From positions 6,130,550-6,194,549 of the forward strand of contig NC_040013.1 in NCBI RefSeq assembly GCF_000972845.2: a DNA stretch of 64,000 nt. The letters are read 5' to 3'. The notes under the pieces were generated by a model that was given only the letters and a program-made list of their open reading frames with translations, had not been told where the DNA came from and did no database searches. The DNA comes from Larimichthys crocea. Taxonomy: Eukaryota; Chordata; Actinopteri; Sciaenidae. The position numbers and the translations under genes are program-made. This document shows positions 55,896-64,000 of this stretch, piece by piece; the first letter of the stretch is position 1; each line of letters begins with the position of its first letter.

Positions 55896-56752
55896 CGGTT
55901 GTGTTTTTCATTTCATGTTCAGAGCAGTTTCAGGATAAATACACACAGCTATAAAAGAAATCTGTCTGTCTTGATTTTAAGTGGCTATAGGCTATTGTTA
56001 CATGGATGAATCAGAATGAATGAGATGTAAGGCACAACATCACGTCATCATGTAGGAACACCATAGCAACCGTTGCCAAGACACAACCATGTTCTGAAAG
56101 GTCAAACCAAATGTTTCAGCTTGGCCTCTAGATTAAAAGAGTTTTGACCCTTTAAGACTACTTCTTGTCTCGATACAACTTAAAGGTAGTTTATGTTCTG
56201 CCAGTAATCCCAATTCTGTGAAAACCAAAATACAAAAAGTTCAAGATAAAGCACATAACAAACACAAGAAGAGTGTGAGCAATAAAAATCAAATAAAGTA
56301 TAGGGCAAAGGATAAAACATGATATAAAGCAAAGAAAGAAATGCTCTATGGTAACTGGTTCTAGTTAGTTGTGTGTAAATGTCTGTGTTATAGATGTAAT
56401 ATTAACTATAAACTTGCCTTTCGGGCTGTGACTAAAGGGGGACAGCTTCCCCTGTGTAACTTGGTCACTTTAATGTCATATGGTAATGAAATGTCACCTT
56501 ATTGACTCTGTGAATTTTAACTCCACTGATATTACAGACAAGGTGCTTGATAATATGTAGTTCCTGTTCTAATTGAAGGAACAGAAGACAAATAGTTGTC
56601 CATGATGAAATTATACAAATCCTCTAAATACAATTTACAACAATGTCACTTGTAATGACACTTATTTCCACAGTTTATAATCAATTCATTTTAAAATCAT
56701 AGGGAAGAAAATGTCCCTCTGAAATCTGGTAGTATTGATCTATATAGACAGA

Positions 56753-56824
56753 GGGGATGTAGCTCAGTGGTAGAGCGCATGCTTCGCATGTATGAGGTCC
56801 TGGGTTCAATCCCCAGCATCTCCA
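56753..56824 (+). tRNA. tRNA-Ala (anticodon CGC)
   Basis: The 72-nt cloverleaf is complete. The acceptor GGGGATG (56753-56759) pairs with CATCTCC (56817-56823), with one G-U. The D stem is GCTC/GAGC. The anticodon stem is 56778-56782/56790-56794 with loop TTCGCAT and anticodon CGC at 56785-56787. The T stem is CTGGG/CCCAG with TTCAATC. The discriminator is A at 56824. No intron is present, and TTTT follows at about 56856. It decodes GCG. The CGC anticodon differs by one base from the more usual vertebrate AGC gene in an otherwise near-identical body. Confidence 0.97.
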
Positions 56825-57916
56825 ATAACAGCTTGGGGCTGAAGTAGCCCAGCTTCTTTTGTCTTCTGTTCCTTCGTTTAAAAACAGTCTGCATGTCAAA
56901 GTGTCTTCGGGAAAGATACAGAACCCCAAATTGCTCCCTGTAAGTCGTTTAAAGACATCAGGCATCTTCACAAGCTGCTATAATAAAATTAAACTCCAGA
57001 TAGATGTATAGAAATATATACATAAACCCTCTGTGCAGCAACTGTGTGCAAAAAAATGTGCATTGTGCCATAATTCAAAATCAGCTGTGACAGAATGAGT
57101 CTGCTCTCCCTGCACAGAGGGGAGTCTACACCAAATACCTCATATTAATGACATTCAAATGTACCTTTATGCATCATTAGCAAATAACCCCAGCCACGTT
57201 TTTTTTTCTCTAAGTATCTTTGCCGCCATCTCGTGGATGTGAAAAACTACATTTTGTCAGCGGAAATGACGTAGTAAAACACATCCTGTACACTTTCTTC
57301 AAAATTCATCTGTAACTTTAAAGTCCGTGTCCTGCAAACAGCGAGTTTAGCCTGTATCTTGAACAGTTTCATGAAAGCATTTATTAATTATTCAACAAGT
57401 TAAATCTCAAAGCTGAACGCAGCTCGTGGAGAGGTTAGGGCGGTGTTCCCGCTGAAAGTTTGCCCGGTGGGAGGAGCTCTTCAGGCGGACATAAAACAGC
57501 GACAGCCCGGCCACTCGGTCCACTTCCTTCTCTGGTCTGCTCGAGGTAAGTCCACGCTCGCTACACATGACTAATTTCATCTTTTTAAGTTTATTAGATA
57601 TTAAGGAACACTGTAGTGCTATTTATTTAACAATGTAGCGCATTTGTAGTTCATTATTTTTTTAGCCTGTTTACAAGTTGAAGCGTTTTCGCCCGCAGCT
57701 TGTATGCGGTGATCTGGTCCCGCATCGAGCAGAGCAGGCCTCAATCTTCAACCATCCGACAGTTAAACACACATATTTAACCTGAATACACTTATTAACG
57801 TAAACTACAGCATGTTTTGTAAATGCTGCATGTCGTATTTATAAAAAAAAACACAAGATGACCTCTTGTATGAGCTTTCTCTTTGTGGAGCTGGAGTGCA
57901 GGGTTGCATCTAGCAG

Positions 57917-57992
57917 TGTCTCTCAATGATGATAATTTCACAGACCTGTACTGAATGACTGTGATTGTACTTAATTATTCTGACGTGAGACA
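57917..57992 (+). ncRNA. SNORD25: SNORD25 (U25), host intron 1
   Basis: C box ATGATGA 57926-57932, D' box CTGA 57951-57954, D box CTGA 57980-57983, closed by terminal stem TGTCTC/GAGACA. The guide before D' (TTTCACAGACCTGTA) is identical to the human U25 guide as I remember it, which directs 2'-O-methylation of 18S Gm1490. Confidence 0.93.
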
Positions 57993-58227
57993 CTTTGAAG
58001 TAGTTTTGCTGAACACGCTGCAAGGAGCGGTCACGTGTTGGTCGGCCATGGAAACTGACCTCCCAGCTGCAGCATGCTAACCCTTTATTATCCTCCTTCT
58101 TCTCTAGATGGTGAAGAAACATCCAGAAACCACCTGCTGTGAAGGTAACTTTCTCTTTATGCAGTGTTGCATGCTTATATTACACTGAAGGTGCAGTCTG
58201 TAAATGATATGACTTAACATGGAGCCT

Positions 58228-58310
58228 CATGCTACAGTGATGTCATCTTTGAACTCTCTCACTGAAAAAGTCTTGAGGAAAACTTCATCTCTCAAACGCT
58301 GAGTAGCATG
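58228..58310 (+). ncRNA. SNORD26: SNORD26-like C/D snoRNA, copy a, host intron 2
   Basis: Terminal stem CATGCTA/TAGCATG, C box GTGATGT (last base off consensus) 58237-58243, D' CTGA 58262-58265, D CTGA 58299-58302. The guide TTGAACTCTCTC is complementary to 28S GAGAGAGUUCAA. The D'+5 rule points to the fourth base (A) of that 28S string. This is the U26 target region of the human gene at the same position. Confidence 0.85.
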
Positions 58311-58480
58311 AAGCTCGTGTAAACGTGCACGTCTGAAGTCGCTCTTATAACCATGACATGCGTTTTTTTTCTGTTGACCTTCAGGTGTGAGGCGGGTGTG
58401 GCTGCGTGCTCTCCATGAGGTAATTAAACCTTAATTATATCCCATTAGTCTCTGGTTATTTGACCTCAGCCTTTTAATTG

Positions 58481-58570
58481 GCTCGGTGCTACAGTGATGA
58501 TCTCTGAACTCTCTCTTACTGAATCAGCCTTGAAGATACTTCTTTACCAGATTCTGAGTTGCACACGAGC
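58481..58570 (+). ncRNA. SNORD26: SNORD26-like C/D snoRNA, copy b, host intron 3
   Basis: Paralogue of the intron-2 snoRNA (shared GCTACAGTGATG and GAACTCTCTC). C box GTGATGA 58494-58500, D' CTGA 58519-58522, D CTGA 58554-58557, terminal stem CTCGGTGC/GCACACGAG with one bulge. Two extra bases (TTA instead of A) separate the guide from D', shifting the predicted 28S target two nucleotides 5' relative to copy a. Confidence 0.83.
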
Positions 58571-58779
58571 TAAAACGCAACTGTATCTTGTTGCTGTACT
58601 CTGCAGTCAGACTGCCACACAGCCGGACCTGTACTTAATCAAGGCAGCTTATAAAAACCCTCTTGTGTAAATCAAAACTTTGTTCTCCCCTCAGATGTTC
58701 GAGGACGGTCCAAGATGAAGCTCAAGCATAAAGTCTCTTGGCAGGTAAGCAAAGCTACTCAGACTAAAATATATTTCAA

Positions 58780-58856
58780 GGGCCATAATTGATGAATTCA
58801 AACAAGACAAGCATATGCCTGATTCTTGTGATGCCAGCCTTTAATCTGATCAGCCC
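58780..58856 (+). ncRNA. SNORD27: SNORD27 (U27), copy a, host intron 4
   Basis: C box TTGATGA 58789-58795 (first base off consensus), D' CTGA 58819-58822, C' GTGATGC 58828-58834, D CTGA 58846-58849, short stem GGGC/GCCC. The guide GACAAGCATATGC pairs with 18S GCATATGCTTGTC, and D'+5 falls exactly on A27, the known U27 site. Confidence 0.9.
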
Positions 58857-58998
58857 ATGAAAACGCTACAGTCCTGATGGATCCACCAGTTTATGGCTAA
58901 ACTTGTATTTTCTTTATAGGTTGATCTGCCCTCCACTACTTCACTCACTCTTCAGAGCAGCTGAGGTGAGTAAACCAGATTTATTGAGTGTTCAGTAG

Positions 58999-59076
58999 TG
59001 GGGGTGTATATATGATGATTACAATTGACAAGCATATGTCTGATTCATGTGATGTCAGCCTTTAATCTGACCCCCA
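58999..59076 (+). ncRNA. SNORD27: SNORD27 (U27), copy b, host intron 5
   Basis: C box ATGATGA 59012-59018, D' CTGA 59040-59043, C' GTGATGT 59049-59055, D CTGA 59067-59070, perfect terminal stem TGGGGG/CCCCCA. The same guide GACAAGCATATG gives 18S A27 by the +5 rule. Its C box and stem are better than copy a, so this is probably the main functional copy. Confidence 0.92.
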
Positions 59077-59399
59077 TCCCTGAGATGAATTGGTAGAAAC
59101 CAGTTAATTCTTAAACATGTGATTGACTTTCTGGTGTTTGTCTTCCAAGGTGACAAGAGTCTGACATGAAGTTGAAGATGGAAGCAACATGGAAGTCTTA
59201 CAATGTGAGTCTCTACTACTTTGTAAATTATTTTAAAAGGCTTGTCAGAAACGCCTTTCCTGCCATTATTCCATCATAAGACATTTCCGCTACAATTAAA
59301 CAGACTCATCTGAAGCTTATTGTAAGTGTTGGCACAAATATCCAGCAATGAGATTTAGTCCCAGTAAACACTGGAGTCAAAGGCAAGGTGTTTCTGACT

Positions 59400-59487
59400 G
59401 TTTGAAAGGATGAAATGGGGTAACACCCATTAAACATCTGGACGACTAATGTCACATGGCAGCTTGTCACCAAAGCCCTGATCAAAC
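59400..59487 (+). ncRNA. unassigned box C/D snoRNA, host intron 6
   Basis: Perfect terminal stem GTTTGA (59400-59405) / TCAAAC (59482-59487), C box AGGATGA 59407-59413 (one base off RTGATGA) and D box CTGA 59478-59481. The 12 bases abutting D, GTCACCAAAGCC (59466-59477), are a perfect complement of 18S GGCTTTGGTGAC. The +5 rule predicts methylation of the second U in GGCUU. It occupies the SNORD28 position of human SNHG1 but lacks the SNORD28 guide. No D' box is obvious (CTGG near 59439 at best). Confidence 0.7.
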
Positions 59488-59650
59488 ATTAAAGTCTTAG
59501 TAACACAAATGGTTGTCGTTGAACTGTGCTGAAGCGTCTGTTTCTCTTGCAGAGCCCTCAGGATGGATACCTGAAAATGAAGACCCCCACTAAAGTCACA
59601 TGGTGAGTTTAGACTTGTCACAGTGCAAACCATAAGTGTCCTTTTGTGAC

Positions 59651-59722
59651 GCAGTTCCAATGATGATTATACTTAGCTCACTTTGAAACTATGTGAAACG
59701 ACACGAACAACTGAGCAACTGC
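59651..59722 (+). ncRNA. SNORD29: SNORD29 (U29), host intron 7
   Basis: Terminal stem GCAGTT/AACTGC, C box ATGATGA 59660-59666, D CTGA 59711-59714. The internal TTAGCTCACT and the GAACAACTGAG end follow the human U29 layout as remembered (CTAGCTCACT, GAACACCTGAG). The human RNA guides a 28S site (A4493). Confidence 0.82.
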
Positions 59723-59888
59723 GCTTCACACAGCATGAGTTTAAAGTGTTTCTGTAGACTGTGTAGTAAAGGAACTGTCTTCTGTCAACAGATTAATCAC
59801 TGGCTGCATCAGCAGGACGATTGAGGCATCCTCATTGAAGGTAAGATGACATTTACTCACTTCGGTACTTGAACACTTAGCGTTCATA

Positions 59889-59975
59889 GACCTGCTGAAA
59901 ATGATGAGATACATTTGGAATCTCGTTCGTCTGAACTGCTGTTGAGAAATGGAATATCTGACATCAGTGACGGTC
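59889..59975 (+). ncRNA. SNORD30: SNORD30 (U30), host intron 8
   Basis: C box ATGATGA 59901-59907, D' CTGA 59931-59934, D CTGA 59958-59961, short flanking stems CTGA/TCAG and GACC/GGTC. The guide TGGAATCTCGTTCG is the U30 guide, complementary to 28S CGAACGAGATTCC with the last base(s) wobbling; the known human site is 28S A3804. Confidence 0.9.
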
Positions 59976-60208
59976 AAACGTTGACTGCCTGAAATGTTTC
60001 ACTGTTCTTGCTCCAAACTGACCGTATCGTCTGTTGCAGGTTCCCTGGTATCAGCCATTTTGGAAGGCGGTGCCATCTTCTCTGCGATGCAGGAGTTGGT
60101 CCAGGTGAGTTAGGCCTTCAGGCGGTCACTTTGTAACATGTTCAGCACAAACACCCAAGCTCAAGTGTCATCTAGATTTTTAAGAAGTGGTTCGCTAAAG
60201 TCACATTG

Positions 60209-60350
60209 CATAGTTTCCTTTGTGATGACACCCGCACACGTCTTACGCCTTGTGTTGACGCCAGAACCTGAAAAGGTGGACCCACTGGCGTTACCCTGGC
60301 AACAAGGGGATGACTTGTTGGGGCTACCAACAGTCTGAATGGAAACTATG
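60209..60350 (+). ncRNA. SNORD22: SNORD22 (U22), host intron 9
   Basis: A 10-bp perfect terminal stem CATAGTTTCC/GGAAACTATG encloses C box GTGATGA (60222-60228) and D box CTGA (60335-60338). At 142 nt it is unusually long for a C/D snoRNA, as U22 is. ACACGTCTTAC, CAGAACCTGAAAAGGTGGAC and CCCACTGG resemble human U22. U22 is needed for 18S maturation and has no known methylation target. Confidence 0.88.
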
Positions 60351-60521
60351 ACTGAGAACATGTGTTACATCCTGTGCAAGTAACTCTGTGCATCAGCACT
60401 CAGGTTAACTGAATTCTTTTATCTTTAGTTCAACGCTGAACTGGGAGGACGAAGTTTGTCATTGGACTGCTGAAGCCTGAGTGCAGGTATGTACCTTGTA
60501 GTGTTTGCTGATTTTTAAACA

Positions 60522-60587
60522 GAAGTGATGAGTCTCTTATTACCGCCCCAGTCTGAGAATTCATGACTGATTGGTATCCTCTGATCC
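60522..60587 (+). ncRNA. SNORD31: SNORD31 (U31), copy a, host intron 10
   Basis: C box GTGATGA 60525-60531, D' CTGA 60553-60556, D CTGA 60581-60584. The guide TACCGCCCCAGT is the U31 guide; +5 falls on a G of 28S ACUGGGGCGGUA (known site G4166). It differs from copies b and c at a handful of positions. The terminal stem is weak. Confidence 0.9.
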
Positions 60588-60778
60588 CACAAGTACAGAT
60601 GTCTTTCACTGCATTGAGAAATGTTTTCTTAGAAATGAGCAGTGCAGTTGAACTTTGTCCTTTTTCCTCTGGCAGCATGAAGTCATCAGTGTCTTGATCT
60701 CGTGCTCACTATTGGCCAATGTCGGTGAGTATTTGAAACATGCGTTTTCAGAATATACACATTTACATTCTTTAAGTA

Positions 60779-60846
60779 GAAGTGATGAGTTTCTTATTAC
60801 CGCCCCAGTCTGAAGATTCATGACTGATTGGTATCCCCTCTGATCT
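60779..60846 (+). ncRNA. SNORD31: SNORD31 (U31), copy b, host intron 11
   Basis: C box GTGATGA 60782-60788, D' CTGA 60810-60813, D CTGA 60840-60843. Same guide as copy a. From C box to just past D it is identical to copy c. Confidence 0.9.
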
Positions 60847-61003
60847 GAGCCTGAAGGCTTCAGTTTCTCTCTCGTGTTTGACACATTTTTGAAAGCTGTC
60901 TTCTGTTTGGTCTCGTAGAGTCCAGCTGGATCTGCTGCACCACTGTCTGCTGCTTTAGGATGTCTGGTAAGGATCTAAAACTCAATTTTTAAAAGCTTAT
61001 ATA

Positions 61004-61071
61004 GACGTGATGAGTTTCTTATTACCGCCCCAGTCTGAAGATTCATGACTGATTGGTATCCCCTCTGATCA
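61004..61071 (+). ncRNA. SNORD31: SNORD31 (U31), copy c, host intron 12
   Basis: C box GTGATGA 61007-61013, D' CTGA 61035-61038, D CTGA 61065-61068. Identical core to copy b, same guide to 28S. The flanks differ. Confidence 0.9.
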
Positions 61072-61796
61072 AAACAATAACTTAACATTGTCGTTAACAA
61101 TAAAGTGCCACAAAAATTCTAAGATGTGCTTTTCCTTTGCAGGCCAGACGGGCGCCATCAGATGCTGCAACATTACTGTCTGCTGTAAAGATCGACACAT
61201 GTCTACATATGTAAAATGACTTATTTCAAATAAAATGACTTTTGTACAGTTTACTCTGTAGTCTTCTACTTTGTACAATGTCTGTTTGACAAAAGAACTT
61301 TGAGGATCACAAAGATCAAGAATGAATGCACTGATATCCTATGTAACATCTTTAGTCTAAACTCATATCTTTAATTTAGAACACAAGAGAACTTGAAGTC
61401 TGGAGTTTTACATAAAATTGGCAAATGTCACTTTAATTGCGTCTAAGATCCACTGCAATTGGTCTGAACTTTGCTGTAGTTCAGAGCATTGGGTAGGAGA
61501 GGCTTGAATTTTGATGGCTGGCACTAAGCACAAACTCTGAAACATGTTTGAGGGTTTACATTAAATCTTTAGTGAGGCACATCAGCTGACAAATCCACAA
61601 AGTACAAGGAAGTTTGTCAGTCATTAGATTGCATACTGTAAACAAGTTCATACTGGTTAATTGAGCCATTAACATCAAATCAACTTTAACTAAAAATCTC
61701 AAAGCCAGGTCAGAGTCCTGTAGTGGGGGGGTACAGACTGCACAGATGTCACAGCAGCTGATGAAACAACTTTTGCTAGTCCAATAACGCTCCGAC

Positions 61797-63976
61797 TCAG
61801 TCAGTGGTGAAGATCCTCGCAGCGATATCGTCTAATAGCCAGTCCACTCCGGTTAACAAATTCTCTCCAGTTACTGCACTGCAGCCGATGATACACCAGT
61901 GATGACTTTTGATCTTATCCAGTGCCAGGGCCTGCAGGAGAAACGGCAAGAACAATTTGATGTCCCAATTTCTGAATAAATCTGAATTTAAATCAGATCA
62001 CTGAAGTTCTCACCTCTCGTATTGCTTCTTTTGACAGGGCTCCTGGTAAGTCCTGTTTGTTGGCAAACACCAGCAGTGTTGCACCAGCTAACCTCTGCAT
62101 AGAGGAGAGAACACACACAAGTGTGAGTTAGAAAAGGTTGGCATGCAGCACCAAAACAAAAGATGTACAATGCAACTCTAAACCCAACATGTTTTTCCCT
62201 GTGTGTGTGTGTACCTCCTCCAGCAGCAGCGCACTGAGCTCCTGCTTGCAGTCGTCCAGTCGGAGTCTGTCTGCACTGTCCACCACCCACACCAGCCCAT
62301 CTGTGCTCTCAAAGTAGTTCTTCCAGTAGGAGCGCAGAGACTTCTGACCTCCTACATCCCAAATATTCAACTTAAACCTAGAAGAGACACAGACAGAAGA
62401 GTTGGTATTTAACATTACTGTTACAAGGTGAACGCTGCCTGAGAAACCTGTGAATGTGACATTTGTACTAAAGTCTGATTCAGCTGGCTGTGGGGCCAAT
62501 GACTCATAAGTTACACGTTGAGTGGACGAGGATCTTTTGCAAGACAAATTCAAAGAAGTTATTGCACTGAAAGTTTTGAAATTGTTGACGCTAGACTCCT
62601 TTTTCCAAGCAGACATTCTAGTTTGTCGAAAGCGCTGTACATTCAATTTTCCCAGTAACCTGTGTGACTCAGTGTATCAGGAACCTGAATCTAAAGCAGC
62701 CATATGGAATCCAGCCGAGAATTATTGTATCGCTTTCCGAATGGCGAAGTCTTTGTCAGCATGTTCAGTGAAAGGAAGGAAGGAAATCTGTACTGAACGT
62801 GCTTAAAGCTGCAGTGTGTAAAAACTTCACTTTTGCTCATGTTTACTGAAACGTATATCCTGACAGGTTCCTGTGGCTCCTCCTTGTGCCCCTAATATCA
62901 TTTCAAAGAGTCCACTGTCTGAACAGAAACAGCCAATCAGAGCCAAGAGAGCCTGGACTATCTTAATTAGGACATTGTCCGGCAAATGTACAGTTTAAAC
63001 TCTGATTACAATGTCTCATACCCTTCCTGAAAACCATGTATCTCTAAAATTAATCCTGAAATCCTGAACCGTTGAATAATATTTGAATGCTCTAACTCTG
63101 AACTACTTCACAGTTAACACGTTTTTACGTTGCAGGACAGTAATGTCACAAATGTGATCTTATAAACCATGACGCGTTGCTAAGTAGTTCAAACAAGCTG
63201 GACTTTGAACTACAGCAGTAAAATGCACCATGACCATGTTTCTGCTTTCTGAAAGCACGTTTTGTGCATTTTTTACCTCTGCATTTCAGAATTAGGCAGA
63301 CATGGAATATAATATTGATAACAATGACATGTCGAAACACCATGTTTCTAACGGACAAACTAAACACTGACTCGTGTCTGTTTCTCCTTTACACTAGGGA
63401 GGCGAGAGTGATGTGAGGAGATCGCAATGCAGTGGCGTCACTGCATGCAACTAAATCCAACACACTGCACCTTTAACAATGCAGGACTTGTACTTGTGTT
63501 AGAGTATTTCCACAGTGTGGTATTAGTACTTCTGCTCCCTCCATCACTGAATGTGTGTTGTGTATCATGCGGCAGTAGCTCAGACCATAATAGGGATCTT
63601 CGCTTGGGAACCGGAGGGTGGCCGGTTCAAAAATATGGAAGGTGGACTGGTAGCTGGAGAGGTGCCAGTCCACCTCCTGGGCACTGCCGAGGTGCCTTTG
63701 AGCAAGCGCTGCCCATCAACTCCACCATCTCTCTCCACATTGCATGTCTATGAGCCCTTGTGCTGCATGTGTGTGTGTTCTGGGTTAAAAATGCATGTAT
63801 ATAATCCGTTGAGGGATGAATAAAGTATCTCTTCCATGCATCATGCTGTGCTTCAGGGGCCTCACCCTTTGTGCTCCACCGTCTTGATGTTGAAGCCCAG
63901 TGTCGGGGAGATGGTGCTGACGTCTTCCCCGTTAAACTTCTTCAGGATGGTCGTTTTTCCCGCGTTATCCAGACCT
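61797..63976 (-). CDS. arl2: ADP-ribosylation factor-like 2 (ARL2), 5'-incomplete
   Basis: Four exons on the minus strand: 63976-63866, 62377-62215, 62094-62014, 61931-61797 (stop TGA 61797-61799). All junctions are in phase. The first exon (MGLL... up to the P-loop) lies beyond the right edge. Visible GTPase motifs: the end of the P-loop GLDNAGKTT, switch I with [11 protein letters not shown]3 [22 protein letters not shown]4 [11 protein letters not shown] and G5 [11 protein letters not shown], ending [17 protein letters not shown]2 is a cytosolic Arf-like GTPase that works with TBCD in tubulin folding and, when GTP-bound, releases lipidated cargo from PDE6D. It reads toward snhg1. Its first visible intron holds a SINE. 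Confidence 0.96.
63569..63835 (+). mobile_element. tRNA-derived SINE in arl2 intron
   Basis: It starts GCGGCAGTAGCTCAG (tRNA-like A-box region), has GGCCGGTTCAAA (B-box-like), then a body with ATATGGAAGGTGGACTGGTA, GGTGCCAGTCCACCTCCTGG and CCGAGGTGCCTTTGAGCAAG. It ends GAGGGATGAATAAAGTATCTCTT. This layout matches a common percomorph fish tRNA SINE as I remember it. It is fairly well preserved, antisense to arl2. Confidence 0.75.
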
Positions 63977-64000
63977 CTGCACGAGCCAGGTTAAAGAACA

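Larger units (their letters stand above)
57523..61250 (+). ncRNA. snhg1: snoRNA host gene, fish counterpart of SNHG1/UHG, 13 exons
   Basis: An ATAAAA TATA-like box at 57491 lies about 30 bp upstream of a pyrimidine start CTTCCTTCTC at 57523, the 5'TOP pattern of snoRNA host genes. Exons by splice sites: 57523-57545, 58108-58144, 58385-58419, 58695-58744, 58920-58965, 59150-59204, 59553-59602, 59792-59840, 60040-60104, 60429-60486, 60676-60724, 60919-60966, 61143-61250 (AATAAA 61229-61234). Every exon is tiny (23-108 nt), and each of the 12 introns holds one box C/D snoRNA. The guides match the human SNHG1 set (SNORD25, 26, 27, 29, 30, 22, 31) in the same order. The first ATG opens only a 31-codon frame that stops in exon 4, so the spliced RNA should be subject to nonsense-mediated decay, as known for SNHG1. 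The product is the intronic snoRNAs, not a protein. Confidence 0.92.

Noticed and set aside
59205..59399. Second snoRNA or an H/ACA RNA in host intron 6 upstream of 59400
   Set aside because: No C/D box pair with a closing stem and no hairpin-hinge-hairpin-tail layout with ANANNA and ACA could be found.
63569..63640. tRNA-like start GCGGCAGTAGCTCAG
   Set aside because: The cloverleaf does not close and the sequence continues into a SINE body, so it is not a tRNA gene.
63427..63823. Frames of 90-108 codons on the plus strand at the right edge
   Set aside because: They are explained by the tRNA-derived SINE and flanking intron of arl2.

Overview
The window is vertebrate nuclear DNA, almost certainly from a ray-finned (teleost) fish. 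Its genes are multi-exon with GT-AG introns. It holds fish-type interspersed repeats, long (CA)n/(TG)n microsatellites and two isolated Pol III tRNA genes. The gene set (mark2, rcor2, naa40, b3gat3, a C11orf86-like gene, snhg1, arl2) matches human 11q12-q13. There is no bacterial, viral or CRISPR content.

Layout. 1-6220: the last two coding exons and long 3' UTR of mark2 (+), with two tandem antisense LINE-2 fragments in the last intron. 7740-22100: rcor2 (-), 13 coding exons giving 540 aa, convergent with mark2. 22250-31370: gene-poor DNA with three (TG)n arrays, a 1.3-kb polypyrimidine tract with a 25-C run, an L1-like fragment, tRNA-Leu(AAG) and a degraded fish repeat. 31370-41325: naa40 (+), 8 coding exons giving 239 aa, with a long 3' UTR. 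42360-46325: b3gat3 (+), 7 coding exons giving 334 aa. 46330-51000: repeats, including an internally deleted LINE with a restriction-like endonuclease. 51030-55900: a two-coding-exon gene for a 262-aa charged protein whose two ends resemble C11orf86. 56753-56824: tRNA-Ala(CGC). 57523-61250: a 13-exon non-coding snoRNA host gene, the fish counterpart of SNHG1/UHG. 61797 to the right edge: arl2 (-), missing its first exon, with a tRNA-derived SINE in its first intron.

The most interesting part is the snoRNA host gene. Each of its 12 introns carries one box C/D snoRNA. Guide sequences identify them in order as SNORD25, 26, 26, 27, 27, an unrecognised one, 29, 30, 22, 31, 31, 31. Several intron-exon-snoRNA units look tandemly duplicated. 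The intron-6 snoRNA sits where human SNHG1 carries SNORD28. It has a perfect 12-nt complement to 18S rRNA abutting its D box and predicts a 2'-O-methyl site I do not know as described. The two SNORD26-like copies have guides shifted by two bases, which predicts two different 28S target adenosines.

The protein genes are housekeeping or developmental and do not form one pathway: a polarity kinase, a CoREST co-repressor, the histone N-terminal acetyltransferase NatD, the proteoglycan linker glucuronosyltransferase and an Arf-like GTPase. They are together through conserved synteny. All calls were made by eye; repeat family names, UTR ends and non-coding first exons are the least certain.
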